This document shows positions 17,739 through 26,691 of a DNA stretch of 64,000 nt, one piece after another. The stretch covers positions 186,001 through 250,000 of the forward strand of contig NZ_SKCH01000004.1 in NCBI RefSeq assembly GCF_005434945.1, given 5' to 3'. Each line of letters starts with the position of its first letter. The stretch's first letter is position 1. Below the pieces are notes generated by a model that was not told where the DNA came from, did not search any database, and saw only the letters and a list, made by a program, of their open reading frames with translations. This DNA is from Prescottella subtropica. Lineage in GTDB: Bacteria > Actinomycetota > Actinomycetes > Mycobacteriales > Mycobacteriaceae. The position numbers and the translations under genes are program-made.

Positions 17739-18452
17739 GTGACGGACGCAGGATGCGTCGACGCCGCCGGGGCGCGGCTGCACTACGAGACGACCGGGGC
17801 GGGGGAGCCTCTGATCCTGTTGCACGGCAACAGCGAGAACCTCGGCTACTTCGCGGACCAGACCCCGGTGTTCGCGCAGCACTACCGGGTGATCGCACTC
17901 GACACCCGCGCCCACGGACGCTCCACCCGTGGTGACGGGCCGCTGGATTTCCCGCGGTTCGCCGACGACGTGTGCGCCGTCCTCGACGCGCTCGGTATCG
18001 AAAGTGCGCACGTCCTGGGGTACAGCGACGGTGGCAATACGGCGCTCACCCTCGCGCTGCACCGGCCGGAGCGGGTGCGCTCCCTGATCGTCAACGGGGC
18101 CAACCTCGATCCGCGGGGACTGGGCTGGAAGTTCCGGACGCTCGTCACCGGAGCCTGGGCGGTGTCGGCGGTCGTCGCACCACTGTCGCCGGTGCTCGCC
18201 CGTAAACGGGAACTGTTGGGGCTCATGGCCCGGCACCCGCACATCCCGGCCGCCGCACTGGCGGCGATCACCGCGCCGACGCTCGTGGTCGTCGGCGAGC
18301 ACGAGGAGATTCCACGACGGCACACCGAACTGATCACGGGTGCGATCCCCGGCGCGCAGTTGGTGACGATCCCCGACGCCGGGCACGCGTGCGCCGCGCA
18401 GCGCCCCGACGCGTTCAACGCGGCCGTGCTCGCGTTCCTGTCCCGGATCTAG
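17739..18452 (+). CDS. Alpha/beta hydrolase
   Basis: A 237-residue alpha/beta-fold hydrolase: oxyanion motif LLHGNSEN, nucleophile elbow GYSDGG (Ser), and a C-terminal catalytic His in [11 protein letters not shown]; the acid residue is likely in VVGEHEE. The Asp after the nucleophile serine is unusual but found in some small hydrolases. GTG 17739 begins one base after the VOC stop, indicating translational coupling. Its stop overlaps the convergent membrane-protein stop by four bases (CTAG). Substrate is unknown. Confidence 0.85.
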   Translation: MTDAGCVDAAGARLHYETTGAGEPLILLHGNSENLGYFADQTPVFAQHYRVIALDTRAHGRSTRGDGPLDFPRFADDVCAVLDALGIESAHVLGYSDGGNTALTLALHRPERVRSLIVNGANLDPRGLGWKFRTLVTGAWAVSAVVAPLSPVLARKRELLGLMARHPHIPAAALAAITAPTLVVVGEHEEIPRRHTELITGAIPGAQLVTIPDAGHACAAQRPDAFNAAVLAFLSRI

Positions 18453-18874
18453 AACAGCTGACCGGCGGCGAACCCGGCCAGCAGCACCGCGAACGCCCCG
18501 ATCTCCCCGATCACGAGTGCGATCATCGACACACGCAGCCCGGTGTCCGGATGCTCGAACTGGTTGGTGGTGTCCCGCCGGGCGCCGTGCACGATGTAGC
18601 TGCCGATGGCCGCGACGAAGAAGAACACCAGGACACCCGCGCACGCCGCGTTCACCGCCGTCGGCCAGTCGCTCAGCTCCACGAACACCGAAACGAGCAG
18701 TGTCGCAAACGAGTACAGGAGCGCCGACCGGTGCGCGATGTCCACGTACGGGTGCGCCAGATGGTTCGGAGACGTCCGCATGCCGTGGTACTTCCACACC
18801 CCGAGCACCAGGGCGAGCAGGAAGATCAGGCCGGCGGCGAGCAGTGTCAGGCGAGTGTCGATTCCCAGGTCCAT
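18449..18874 (-). CDS. Four-TM integral membrane protein, conserved hypothetical
   Basis: A 141-residue protein with four hydrophobic segments: [53 protein letters not shown] and [22 protein letters not shown] conserved-looking [12 protein letters not shown] loop follows the first segment. No signature of a known transporter or enzyme family is recognised. It is divergent from purT (41 bases between starts) and convergent with the hydrolase gene, so it is probably transcribed alone. Confidence 0.7.
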   Translation of the reverse strand: MDLGIDTRLTLLAAGLIFLLALVLGVWKYHGMRTSPNHLAHPYVDIAHRSALLYSFATLLVSVFVELSDWPTAVNAACAGVLVFFFVAAIGSYIVHGARRDTTNQFEHPDTGLRVSMIALVIGEIGAFAVLLAGFAAGQLF

Positions 18875-18902
18875 CGCGACAGTATGACCACCGTCTTGCG
18901 CA

Positions 18903-18908
18903 TATAGT
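18903..18908 (+). promoter_or_regulatory. -10 element TATAGT of purT (leaderless)
   Basis: TATAGT is close to the ideal -10 and ends exactly 7 bases before the purT ATG at 18916, predicting transcription start at the A of ATG. No ribosome-binding sequence is present. Confidence 0.65.
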
Positions 18909-18915
18909 CCCAGCC

Positions 18916-20127
18916 ATGCGCCGAGACACCCCCGCTGACGCCCCCACCCGGATCGGTACCCCGCTGAGCCCGAACGCCACCCGCGTGATGCTGCTCGGCT
19001 CCGGTGAACTGGGCAAGGAGGTGATCATCGCGCTGCAACGGCTCGGCGTCGAGGTGATCGCCGTCGACCGTTACGCCGACGCCCCCGGCCATCAGGTCGC
19101 GCACCGCGCCCACACCGTCGACATGGGTGATCCGGCGGAACTGCTGCGGATCATCGAGGCCGAGCGGCCGCACCTGGTGGTCCCCGAGATCGAGGCCATC
19201 GCCACCGACGCGCTCGTCGAAGCCGAGGCGCGCGGACTGACCGTCGTCATCCCCACCGCCCGCGCCACCCAGCTGACGATGAACCGGGAAGGCATCCGCC
19301 GGCTCGCCGCCGAGGACCTGGGCCTGCCCACATCGCCGTACGCGTTCGCCGACTCCCTCGACGACGTCCGGGCCGCCGCCGAACGCATCGGGTTCCCGTG
19401 CGTGATCAAGCCGGTCATGTCGTCGTCCGGCAAGGGCCAGTCCGTCGCCCGCAGCGCCGACGACCTCGAAAAGTCCTGGGAATACGCGCTTTCCGGTGGA
19501 CGCCTCAACCTCGGACGCGTCATCGTCGAGGGATTCGTCGACTTCGACTACGAGATCACCCAGCTCACCGTCCGCGCCACCGACGGCACCCACTTCTGCG
19601 AACCCATCGGACACCTGCAGGACGCCGGCGACTACATCGAATCGTGGCAGCCGCAGCCCATGAGCGCCGCCGCCCTCGCCGCCGCCCGCGACGTCTCCGA
19701 GAAGGTCACCACCGCCCTCGGTGGTCGCGGCATCTTCGGCGTCGAACTGTTCGTCAAGGGCGACGACGTCTACTTCTCCGAGGTCAGCCCCCGCCCGCAC
19801 GACACCGGCCTGGTGACGCTGCGCTCGCAGCGCTACTCGGAGTTCGAGCTGCACGCCCGCGCCATCCTCGGCCTGCCCGTCGACACCACCCTCGCCGCAC
19901 CCGGCGCGTCCGCCGTCGTCTACGGAGGCGTCGACGCGGTCGGCGTCGCCTACGAGGGCGTCGCCGACGCGCTCGCCGTCCCCGACACCGACCTGCGCCT
20001 GTTCGGCAAGCCCGAGGCGTTCCCCCGCCGCCGCATGGGCGTCGCCGTCTCCACCGGACCGGACGTCGACACCGCCCGAGCCCGGGCCCGGGAGGCCGCG
20101 TCGAAGGTGCGGGTCGTCAGCGGGTAG
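18916..20127 (+). CDS. purT: Formate-dependent phosphoribosylglycinamide formyltransferase
   Basis: ATP-grasp enzyme that formylates GAR using formate and ATP in the third step of purine synthesis, an alternative to folate-dependent PurN. The 403-residue protein has N-terminal [22 protein letters not shown], the ATP-grasp [14 protein letters not shown], metal-binding [24 protein letters not shown] and the C-terminal [15 protein letters not shown]. Length is normal. Transcript appears leaderless. In M. tuberculosis purT (Rv0389) lies directly before the rhodanese and metZ genes; here an amidohydrolase, fprA and a small membrane-anchored protein intervene. Confidence 0.97.
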   Translation: MRRDTPADAPTRIGTPLSPNATRVMLLGSGELGKEVIIALQRLGVEVIAVDRYADAPGHQVAHRAHTVDMGDPAELLRIIEAERPHLVVPEIEAIATDALVEAEARGLTVVIPTARATQLTMNREGIRRLAAEDLGLPTSPYAFADSLDDVRAAAERIGFPCVIKPVMSSSGKGQSVARSADDLEKSWEYALSGGRLNLGRVIVEGFVDFDYEITQLTVRATDGTHFCEPIGHLQDAGDYIESWQPQPMSAAALAAARDVSEKVTTALGGRGIFGVELFVKGDDVYFSEVSPRPHDTGLVTLRSQRYSEFELHARAILGLPVDTTLAAPGASAVVYGGVDAVGVAYEGVADALAVPDTDLRLFGKPEAFPRRRMGVAVSTGPDVDTARARAREAASKVRVVSG

Positions 20128-20141
20128 TCGTCACCGGCAGG

Positions 20142-20885
20142 TCAGGCCGGGCAGCGGTACCACTCGCGGGCGTTCGTGCACAGCACCGCCTCGAGATCGT
20201 CCCCGACCGCGTCGGCGATGACGTCGACGTCCGCAGCCTCGAACGCGCGACGCGCCCGCGTCCCCGGCAGATCCGTGCCGAACATCAGAGCCTTCGGGTT
20301 CACGGCATGGATCTGCCGGATCACGTCACCGACATCGTCGATGCTGGTGCGGCCGAACCCCGTCGCCTTCACCTTCGCACCCCGATCCACCAGATTCAGC
20401 AGATACCGCAGCCCCCGCGTCGACATACCCAGATGGTCGACACTCACCGACGGCAACTTCGCGAACACCGGCTCGAGCGACAACAACAGCGTCGCATCCA
20501 CATAGAACTCGGCATGCCAGCCCGCCAGGTCGTACGCCCGCAACGCCTGCCGCGTCAGGATCTGCACATCGGTGGCACTGCGCCGCAGATTGAACCGCAC
20601 CCCGCGCACCCCCGCCCGATCCAACTCCAGAATGTCCTCGTCCGTCGTATCCGGATCCAGATGCGTCACCCCCACCCAGCCGTCGCCGAGCTCCCGCAAC
20701 GCCGCCAGCAACTGCGGCCGTCCGAGCGCACCCTGATACGACGCCGTCACCACCGCCCCACCGTCCACCCCGAAGCCCGCCATCCGGGCCCGGTAGTCCC
20801 CGATCGTGAACGGATCGGGCAGATACCCGTTGTTCTCCACCAGCGGGAACTTCGGGTCGATGATGTGCACGTGCGCGTCAAACAC
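20142..20885 (-). CDS. Amidohydrolase-2 family TIM-barrel metal-dependent hydrolase
   Basis: A 247-residue TIM-barrel protein of the amidohydrolase-related (PF04909) group: N-terminal FDAHVHIIDP (HxH metal site), GVRGVRFNL, VSVDHLGMSTRG (third His), and a late FGTDLPGTRA (Asp). These proteins decarboxylate or hydrolyse lactones and carboxylated aromatics, but the substrate is not deducible. GTG 20885. Repeat copy C lies just upstream of the start, so the promoter must be inside or beyond that repeat. Confidence 0.85.
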   Translation of the reverse strand: MFDAHVHIIDPKFPLVENNGYLPDPFTIGDYRARMAGFGVDGGAVVTASYQGALGRPQLLAALRELGDGWVGVTHLDPDTTDEDILELDRAGVRGVRFNLRRSATDVQILTRQALRAYDLAGWHAEFYVDATLLLSLEPVFAKLPSVSVDHLGMSTRGLRYLLNLVDRGAKVKATGFGRTSIDDVGDVIRQIHAVNPKALMFGTDLPGTRARRAFEAADVDVIADAVGDDLEAVLCTNAREWYRCPA

Positions 20886-20907
20886 ACGTTCATCATGCCC
20901 CCGCCCT

Positions 20908-20962
20908 ACAGCTGAAGGGTCCCTTCATGCGCCTGAGGCGAACGAAGGGACCCTTCAGCTGT
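20908..20962. repeat. Dispersed palindromic repeat, copy C
   Basis: Left arm 20908-20933 begins ACAGCTGAAGGGTCCC, loop TGA, right arm 20937-20962, with two mismatches. Relative to copies A and B the central bases are swapped (GGGTCCC first, GGGACCC second). It lies between the amidohydrolase start (20885) and the fprA stop (21001), that is, downstream of fprA, not between convergent genes. Confidence 0.9.
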
Positions 20963-21000
20963 TTCGGGGGCACGGCCCCCACAGGGTGTTCCGGGCCGGG

Positions 21001-22365
21001 TCAGGCCTTGTGCGGCTCGCTGGCGCGGAGCATGTCTTCGCGTTCGACGACCTTGATGCGTTCGCGGCCTTCGGGTTCGCCGAGGGAGCGTTCGTGGGCG
21101 TCGAGGCGGTACCAGCCTTGCCAGGTGGTGAAGGGGATGCCCTTGTCTTCGAGGAACGCGAGGATGGCGTCCGGGCCGGGGTCGGTGGCGCCGGCGAAGG
21201 TGGGGGCGTCTTCGAGGAGGCAGGCGATGGTTTCGTTGGCGTCGCCCTTGGTGTGGCCGATGAGGCCGACGGGGCCGCGTTTGATCCAGCCGGTGACGTA
21301 GGTGCCCGGGATGTGCGTTCCCGCTTCGTCCAGGACGCGGCCCGCCTCGTTGGGGACGGTGCCGGCCTGCTCGTCGAACGGGAGCTGGGCGATGTTCTGG
21401 GACAGGTAGCCGACGGCGCGGTAGACGGCGGTGACGTCCCAGTCCTTGAACGTGCCGGTGCCGCGAACGTTGCCGGTGCCGTCCAGTTCGGTGCGTTCGG
21501 TGCGCAGGCCGACGACCTTGCCGTCCTCGCCGAGCACCTCGTGGGGGGACTCGAAGAAGTGCAGGAACAGCTTGTGGGGGCGGTCGCCCTGGTCGCGGAT
21601 GGCCCAGTCCTGCAGGGTGTTGGCGACCATGTCGACCTGCTTGGAGCTGCGGCGGGCGGCCTCGGAGCCCTCGTCGTAGTCGATGTCCTCGGGGTCGACG
21701 ATGACCTCGATGGTGGGGGAGTGGTCGAGTTCGCGCAGCTCGAGCGGCGTGAACTTGGCCTGGGCGGGGCCGCGGCGCCCGAACACGTGGACCTCGACGG
21801 CCTTGTTGTTCTTGAGGCCCTCGTACACGTTGGCGGGGATCTCGGTGGGCAGCAGTTCGTCACCGGTCTTGGCGAGGACGCGCGCGATGTCGAGGGCGAC
21901 GTTGCCGACACCGAGCACGGCAACCTTCTCGGCGTCGAGCGGCCACGTGCGCGGCACGTCCGGGTGGCCGTCGTACCAGGACACGAAGTCGGCGGCGCCG
22001 TGGCTGCCGTCGAGGTCGATGCCGGGGATGCCCAGGGTGCGGTCGGCGTTGGCGCCGGTGGAGAAGATGACCGCGTCGTAGAAGCGGCGCAGGTCCTCGA
22101 GGGTGATGTCGGTGCCGTAGTCGATGTTGCCGAGGAGTCGGACGGCATCCTTGTCGAGCACCTTGTGCAGGGCGGTGATGATGCCCTTGATGCGCGGATG
22201 GTCGGGGGCGACGCCGTACCGGATCAGGCCGAACGGGGCCGGCATCCGCTCGAACAGGTCGATGCTCACCTCGGTGTCGGACTTCATGAGCGCATCGGCA
22301 GCGTAGATGCCGGCAGGGCCGGCGCCGACGATGGCGACGCGCAGGGGACGAGTCTGGTCAGTCAT
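21001..22365 (-). CDS. fprA: NADPH-ferredoxin reductase
   Basis: Two-domain flavoprotein that moves electrons from NADPH to ferredoxin for cytochrome P450s and other acceptors; FAD and NADPH bound in glutathione-reductase-like folds. At 454 residues it matches M. tuberculosis FprA (adrenodoxin reductase-like). FAD site GAGPAG at 14-19 and LFERMPAPFGLIRYGVAPDH, NADP site VLGVGNVALDIARVL, HVFGRRGPAQAKFT, and GWIKRGPVGLIGHTKGDANET near the C-terminus. ATG 22365 is used although the frame remains open upstream. Confidence 0.95.
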   Translation of the reverse strand: MTDQTRPLRVAIVGAGPAGIYAADALMKSDTEVSIDLFERMPAPFGLIRYGVAPDHPRIKGIITALHKVLDKDAVRLLGNIDYGTDITLEDLRRFYDAVIFSTGANADRTLGIPGIDLDGSHGAADFVSWYDGHPDVPRTWPLDAEKVAVLGVGNVALDIARVLAKTGDELLPTEIPANVYEGLKNNKAVEVHVFGRRGPAQAKFTPLELRELDHSPTIEVIVDPEDIDYDEGSEAARRSSKQVDMVANTLQDWAIRDQGDRPHKLFLHFFESPHEVLGEDGKVVGLRTERTELDGTGNVRGTGTFKDWDVTAVYRAVGYLSQNIAQLPFDEQAGTVPNEAGRVLDEAGTHIPGTYVTGWIKRGPVGLIGHTKGDANETIACLLEDAPTFAGATDPGPDAILAFLEDKGIPFTTWQGWYRLDAHERSLGEPEGRERIKVVEREDMLRASEPHKA

Positions 22366-22540
22366 CTGAGGCGATCTACCTTTTCGATCGGGCGGACAAA
22401 CGTGCGTGTGGGACGGTGGATCCGGCCCGGATTTCTCCGACTCGGCCGCGGCCACGTCTTCATGCTAGAACCCGAGCAGCGACTGCACCCCATGCTCCCG
22501 GTGCGGCGGTCGCCCGGGTGTCGCGTTTCACCCCCGTTGC

Positions 22541-22559
22541 CCACAAATGAGATTTGTGG
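22541..22559. promoter_or_regulatory. Inverted repeat CCACAAAT-N3-ATTTGTGG
   Basis: A perfect 8-bp inverted repeat in the 253-bp gap between divergent fprA (start 22365) and the gene at 22619. Its AT-rich inner arms and short spacer look like a repressor operator. The rest of the gap 22366-22618 shows nothing coding. Confidence 0.45.
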
Positions 22560-22618
22560 CCGGAGGCAATCGGGACCCGGTCTGCCCCGGCACCGCTGCG
22601 CACGGGAAACTCGCAGGT

Positions 22619-23041
22619 ATGACCGATCAGCCCGAGCCCTCCGAGGACCCGTCGCGGACCACGGCCAAGCCGTTCCTTCTCGCAGTGTCAATAGTCGCGA
22701 TCGTGATGATCGGAATTGTCCTGTCGTCGATCTTCTCCCCGGCCGACGAGAACCGCTCCGAGACCGACCGGCTCACCGCGTCCGCCTCCGATTTCGTGCG
22801 CGCCCACAACAACGACGACGCCGAAGCGACCGACCGCATGGTGTGCGAGGGCTTCGCCGCGGACCGCTCCCCGATCGCCGGCCGCGACGGGGAGATCCGG
22901 GTCGACGAGCTGACGAACGCCCGCGTCATGGGCGACGAGGCGACCGCCGACGTGCGGATCGACGCGAACGACGGCAAGGGTGCGACCACGTCGACGTGGC
23001 AGTTCGTCCGCGGCGACGACCGCTGGCTGGTCTGCACCTGA
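22619..23041 (+). CDS. Membrane-anchored protein with an extracytoplasmic alpha+beta domain
   Basis: A 140-residue protein with a 24-residue hydrophilic N-terminus, one transmembrane segment (FLLAVSIVAIVMIGIVLSSIF), and an exported domain with helix-strand order typical of cystatin/DUF4878-like folds (ASDFVRAHNNDDAEATDRMVCEGF, then strands ATADVRIDANDG and STWQFVRGDDRWLVCT). Two cysteines, near Met-Val-Cys and the last residues, could form a disulphide. It resembles the small Rv0361-type membrane proteins of mycobacteria. Function is unknown. Confidence 0.7.
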   Translation: MTDQPEPSEDPSRTTAKPFLLAVSIVAIVMIGIVLSSIFSPADENRSETDRLTASASDFVRAHNNDDAEATDRMVCEGFAADRSPIAGRDGEIRVDELTNARVMGDEATADVRIDANDGKGATTSTWQFVRGDDRWLVCT

Positions 23042-23116
23042 CCGCGACCTGACCGCGGCCGTCCACGTGCCTGTCCACGTGCACTGTCCGATTCGGGCGT
23101 GTGGAAAGCTGAGCCG

Positions 23117-23536
23117 GTGAGCTACGCAGGTGACATGACGCCGCAGCAAGCCTGGGAGCTGCTGCGGGACAATCCGGAAGCCGTGCTCGTCGATGTGCGT
23201 ACCGATGCGGAATGGCGATACGTCGGTGTGCCCGACACGTCGTCGATCGACCGTCGGACCGTGCTCGTCGAATGGGTGCGCTACCCCACGGGGGCCCGCA
23301 ACACATCCTTCGTCGACCAACTGGTCGGCGCAGGGATCGTGGCAGACGGCGCGCACCCCGTCGTCTTCCTGTGTCGCTCCGGCCAGCGGTCCATCGCCGC
23401 GGCCGAGGCCGCCACCGCCGCCGGGATCGGGCCGTCGTACAACGTGCTCGACGGCTTCGAGGGTGGACTCGATACGAACGGACATCGCGGCGTCGCCGGC
23501 TGGCGCGCCCTCGGACTCCCGTGGAGGCAATCGTGA
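23117..23536 (+). CDS. Rhodanese-domain sulfurtransferase, Rv0390-like
   Basis: A 139-residue single rhodanese domain. The opening MTPQQAWELLRDNPEAVLVDVRTDAEW is typical and the active-site loop CRSGQRS carries the persulfide cysteine. It overlaps metZ by four bases (GTGA), the same pair as M. tuberculosis Rv0390-metZ, so it probably supplies or handles reduced sulphur for the sulfhydrylase or protects it. GTG 23117 chosen from the family's N-terminus; an upstream ATG adds only six residues. Confidence 0.9.
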   Translation: MSYAGDMTPQQAWELLRDNPEAVLVDVRTDAEWRYVGVPDTSSIDRRTVLVEWVRYPTGARNTSFVDQLVGAGIVADGAHPVVFLCRSGQRSIAAAEAATAAGIGPSYNVLDGFEGGLDTNGHRGVAGWRALGLPWRQS

Positions 23537-24756
23537 GCGCCATCCCGCAGGGCGGAGCCTTCCGCAAGACCCTGCCCGACACCGTCCGCCCGGCCACCCT
23601 CGGTGTCCGTGCCGGCATCCTGCGGTCCGGTTTCGAGGAGACGTCGGAGGCGATCTTCCTCAACTCGGGGTTCGTGTACGAGTCCGCGGAGGCCGCCGAA
23701 CAGGCGTTCACCGGCGAGGTCGACCACTTCGTCTACTCCCGCTACGGCAACCCGACCGTCACGATGTTCGAGGAACGCCTGCGGGCGCTCGACGGTGCGG
23801 AGGCCTGCTACGCGACCGCGTCCGGCATGTCCGCGGTGTTCACGGCGCTCGCCGCGCTCCTCGGCAAGGGCGACCGCCTCGTCGCGGCCCGCAGCCTGTT
23901 CGGCTCGTGCTTCGTGGTGTGCAACGAGATCCTGCCCCGCTGGGGTGTGGAGACCGTGCTCGTCGACGGTGAGGACCTCGACCAGTGGGAGCAGGCGCTG
24001 TCGGTGCCGACCACGGCCGTGTTCTTCGAGACCCCGTCGAACCCGATGCAGACCCTCGTCGACGTGCGCCGCGTGTCGGAGATGGCGCACGCCGCCGGCG
24101 CGACCGTCGTCCTCGACAACGTGTTCGCGACGCCGCTGCTGCAGCGCAGCCTCGACCTCGGCGCCGACGTCGTCGTGTACTCGGGCACCAAGCACATCGA
24201 CGGTCAGGGCCGGGTCCTCGGCGGCGCGATCCTGGGCACCAAGGAGTTCATCGACGGCCCGGTCAAGAACCTGATCCGGCACACCGGCCCGTCGCTGAGC
24301 CCGTTCAACGCGCACACCCTGCTCAAGGGCCTCGAGACGATGGCGCTGCGGGTGGAGCGGTCGGTCGACACGGCGCTGCGGATCGCCCGGTTCCTCGAAG
24401 CGGATCCGGCCGTGAGCTGGGTCAAGTACCCGTACCTCGAGTCGCACCCGCAGTACGAGCTGGCGCGCTCGCAGATGAGCGGCGGCGGCACCGTCATCAC
24501 GTTCGAACTTGCGGCGGCCGACGGTGAGGGCAAGCAGCGCGCGTTCGAGTTGCTGAACAAGCTGCGGATCGTCGACATCTCGAACAACCTGGGCGACGCC
24601 AAGACCCTCATCACGCATCCGGCCACCACCACGCACCGCGCGATGGGGCCGGAGGGGCGGGCCGCGATCGGGCTGTCCGACGGTGTCGTCCGGCTGTCGG
24701 TGGGTCTCGAGGATCCCGAGGACCTGCTCGAGGACATCGCGCAGGCCCTGCGCTGA
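23533..24756 (+). CDS. metZ: O-succinylhomoserine sulfhydrylase
   Basis: PLP enzyme of the Cys/Met metabolism family making homocysteine from an O-acylhomoserine and sulfide. The 407-residue protein has YSRYGNPTVTMFEERL, ATASGMSAVFTAL, the PLP lysine in VVYSGTKHIDGQGRVLGG, and the C-terminal SLGDAKTLI-like NNLGDAKTLITHPATTTH loop. Substrate preference (O-succinyl versus O-acetyl) is from family resemblance to mycobacterial MetZ. Start GTG overlaps the rhodanese stop. The BtuF-like lipoprotein gene follows after 17 bases. Confidence 0.93.
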   Translation: MSAIPQGGAFRKTLPDTVRPATLGVRAGILRSGFEETSEAIFLNSGFVYESAEAAEQAFTGEVDHFVYSRYGNPTVTMFEERLRALDGAEACYATASGMSAVFTALAALLGKGDRLVAARSLFGSCFVVCNEILPRWGVETVLVDGEDLDQWEQALSVPTTAVFFETPSNPMQTLVDVRRVSEMAHAAGATVVLDNVFATPLLQRSLDLGADVVVYSGTKHIDGQGRVLGGAILGTKEFIDGPVKNLIRHTGPSLSPFNAHTLLKGLETMALRVERSVDTALRIARFLEADPAVSWVKYPYLESHPQYELARSQMSGGGTVITFELAAADGEGKQRAFELLNKLRIVDISNNLGDAKTLITHPATTTHRAMGPEGRAAIGLSDGVVRLSVGLEDPEDLLEDIAQALR

Positions 24757-24773
24757 CGTCGAGGTAACCGGCT

Positions 24774-25661
24774 GTGGCACAGAAGTTTTCACGTCTGCGA
24801 TGGACGGCGGTCGCGGGTGCGGCCGCCGTCGTGGCCCTCCTCGCCGGCTGCTCGTCGGCCCCGACCGGCGACGGACAGTCCGCCGTCACCGAGCGGCCCG
24901 ACGCGATCGTCTCACTCAGCCCGTCGCTGACCGAGACGCTGTGGGCCGTCGGCGCCGGCGACCAGGTCGTCGCCGTCGACGCGCTGTCCGACTATCCGGC
25001 GGGTGTCCCCACCACCGACCTGTCCGGGTTCTCCCCGAACGTCGAGGCGGTGCTCGGGTACAGCCCCGACCTGGTGGTCGCGTCCGACGACATCGGCGGC
25101 CTGGTCTCCGGCCTGAAAGCGGCCGGGGTGCCGACGCTGCTGCTGCCGGCCGCGAAGAACGTCGACGACGTGTACGCACAGATCGAGCAGGTCGGTGTCG
25201 CCACCGGGCACACCGACGAAGCGAACGCTCTCGCCGACCGCATGCGCGGCGAGATCGACGCCGCCGTCACGTCCGTCCCGGCCCGGGAGCATCCGCTGCG
25301 GTACTTCCACGAGGTCGACGACACCCTGTACACGATCACCGGGAACACGTTCCTCGGCGAGATCTACGGTCTGTTCGGACTCGAGAGCATCGCCGACGGA
25401 TCCGCCGACACCTACCCGCAACTGTCCGCGGAATTCGTGGTGGCCGCGAACCCGGACCTGATCTTCCTCGCCGACGGCGAGTACGGCGTCACCACGGCCA
25501 CCGTTGCGGCCCGGCCCGGCTGGTCCGGCATCCGCGCGGTCGAAGACGGCCAGGTGCACGTCCTCGACGCGGACCCGGCGAGCCGCTGGGGTCCACGTGT
25601 GGTGGACCTGGTCCGCGACATCGGCGCCGTCGTCGCGGCGCAACCCGCCCCGGCCCGGTGA
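24774..25661 (+). CDS. BtuF-type ABC importer substrate-binding lipoprotein
   Basis: A 295-residue lipoprotein: signal peptide with lipobox LLAGC at about residues 22-26, followed by the two-lobed helical-backbone fold (DAIVSLSPSLTETLWAVGAGDQVVAVD, SPDLVVASDDIGG, then FLGEIYGLFGLESIADGS). These are marks of the cluster that binds cobalamin, haem or siderophores. First gene of a four-gene run with permease, ATPase and an MBL hydrolase. The MBL neighbour resembles proteins found with cobalamin genes, which favours a corrinoid, but an iron chelate remains possible. Confidence 0.88.
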   Translation: MAQKFSRLRWTAVAGAAAVVALLAGCSSAPTGDGQSAVTERPDAIVSLSPSLTETLWAVGAGDQVVAVDALSDYPAGVPTTDLSGFSPNVEAVLGYSPDLVVASDDIGGLVSGLKAAGVPTLLLPAAKNVDDVYAQIEQVGVATGHTDEANALADRMRGEIDAAVTSVPAREHPLRYFHEVDDTLYTITGNTFLGEIYGLFGLESIADGSADTYPQLSAEFVVAANPDLIFLADGEYGVTTATVAARPGWSGIRAVEDGQVHVLDADPASRWGPRVVDLVRDIGAVVAAQPAPAR

Positions 25662-25668
25662 GCCGGAC

Positions 25669-26691
25669 GTGACGACCACCCGGCGGGCCGTCGTCGTCGG
25701 CGCCGCCGCGCTCCTGCTACTGGCGGCCCTGGCCGTCGGGATCACCGTCGGCCCGGCCGGGTTGACGGCCCGCGGGGTGTTCCTCGATCTCCTGGACGCC
25801 GTGCCCGGCATCGACGTCGACTCGGGGCTCACGTCTCAGCAGCACGCGATCCTGTGGCAGATCCGGCTGCCGCGGGTGGTGCTCGGCGCGGTGGTCGGAG
25901 CGATGCTCGCGCTCGCCGGCGCCGCCTACCAGGGGGTGTTCCGCAACCCGCTCGCCGACCCGTTCCTGCTCGGCGTCTCGAGCGGCGCCGGACTCGGCGC
26001 GACCGCGGCGATCGTGTCCGGGCTGGCACTGGGCACGTTCGGGATTCCGGCGGCCGCGTTCGTCGGCGGTGTGCTCGCGGTGACCGTCACCTACCTGCTC
26101 GGCCGCGGTGTCGGTGGTGCCCGCAGCGAGGTGGTGATCATCCTCGCCGGTGTCGCGGTCGCCGCGTTCGCGAACGCCGCCCAGACGTTCCTGCAGCAAC
26201 GGCACGACGACACCCTGCGGCAGGTGTACAACTGGCTCCTCGGCCGGCTCGCCACCGACGGCTGGACGCAGGTCGTGATGGTGCTGCCGTACGTGCTGGT
26301 CGCGACCGTCGTGATCGCCCTGCACCGCCGGGTCCTCGACGTGATGGCGGTCGGGGACACCGAGGCGGCGTCCCTCGGCGTGCACCCCACCCGGGTGCGG
26401 CTGACGCTGGTGGCGGCCGCAACCCTCGGCACCGCCGCGGTGGTGTCGGTCAGCGGGCTCATCGGGTTCGTGGGCATCGTGGTGCCGCACGCGATCCGGC
26501 TCGTCGTCGGCCCCGGGCACCGGCTGCTGCTGCCGCTGTCCCTGCTGCTCGGTGCCGCGTTCCTGGTGTCCGCCGACGTCCTCGCCCGCACCCTGACCGC
26601 GCCCGCGGAACTGCCGATCGGGGTGGTCACCGCCGCGATCGGTGCCCCGTTCTTCCTGCTGGTGCTGCGCAGAGCCCGGACGGCATCGTGA
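25669..26691 (+). CDS. BtuC/FecCD-type ABC importer permease
   Basis: A 340-residue polytopic permease (about ten hydrophobic segments) of the type II importer family. Family signatures include LPRVVLGAVVGAMLALAGAAYQGVFRNPLADPFLLGVSSGAGLGA and the coupling helix region GLIGFVGIVVPHAIRLVVGPGHR. GTG 25669 begins seven bases after the lipoprotein gene stop, and the gene overlaps the ATPase gene by four bases (GTGA). Works as a dimer with two ATPases and the BtuF-like lipoprotein. Confidence 0.92.
   Translation: MTTTRRAVVVGAAALLLLAALAVGITVGPAGLTARGVFLDLLDAVPGIDVDSGLTSQQHAILWQIRLPRVVLGAVVGAMLALAGAAYQGVFRNPLADPFLLGVSSGAGLGATAAIVSGLALGTFGIPAAAFVGGVLAVTVTYLLGRGVGGARSEVVIILAGVAVAAFANAAQTFLQQRHDDTLRQVYNWLLGRLATDGWTQVVMVLPYVLVATVVIALHRRVLDVMAVGDTEAASLGVHPTRVRLTLVAAATLGTAAVVSVSGLIGFVGIVVPHAIRLVVGPGHRLLLPLSLLLGAAFLVSADVLARTLTAPAELPIGVVTAAIGAPFFLLVLRRARTAS

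Noticed and set aside
24757-24773. Cobalamin riboswitch before the BtuF-like gene
   Set aside because: Only 17 bases separate it from metZ, too short for such an element, and no B12-box sequence is seen.
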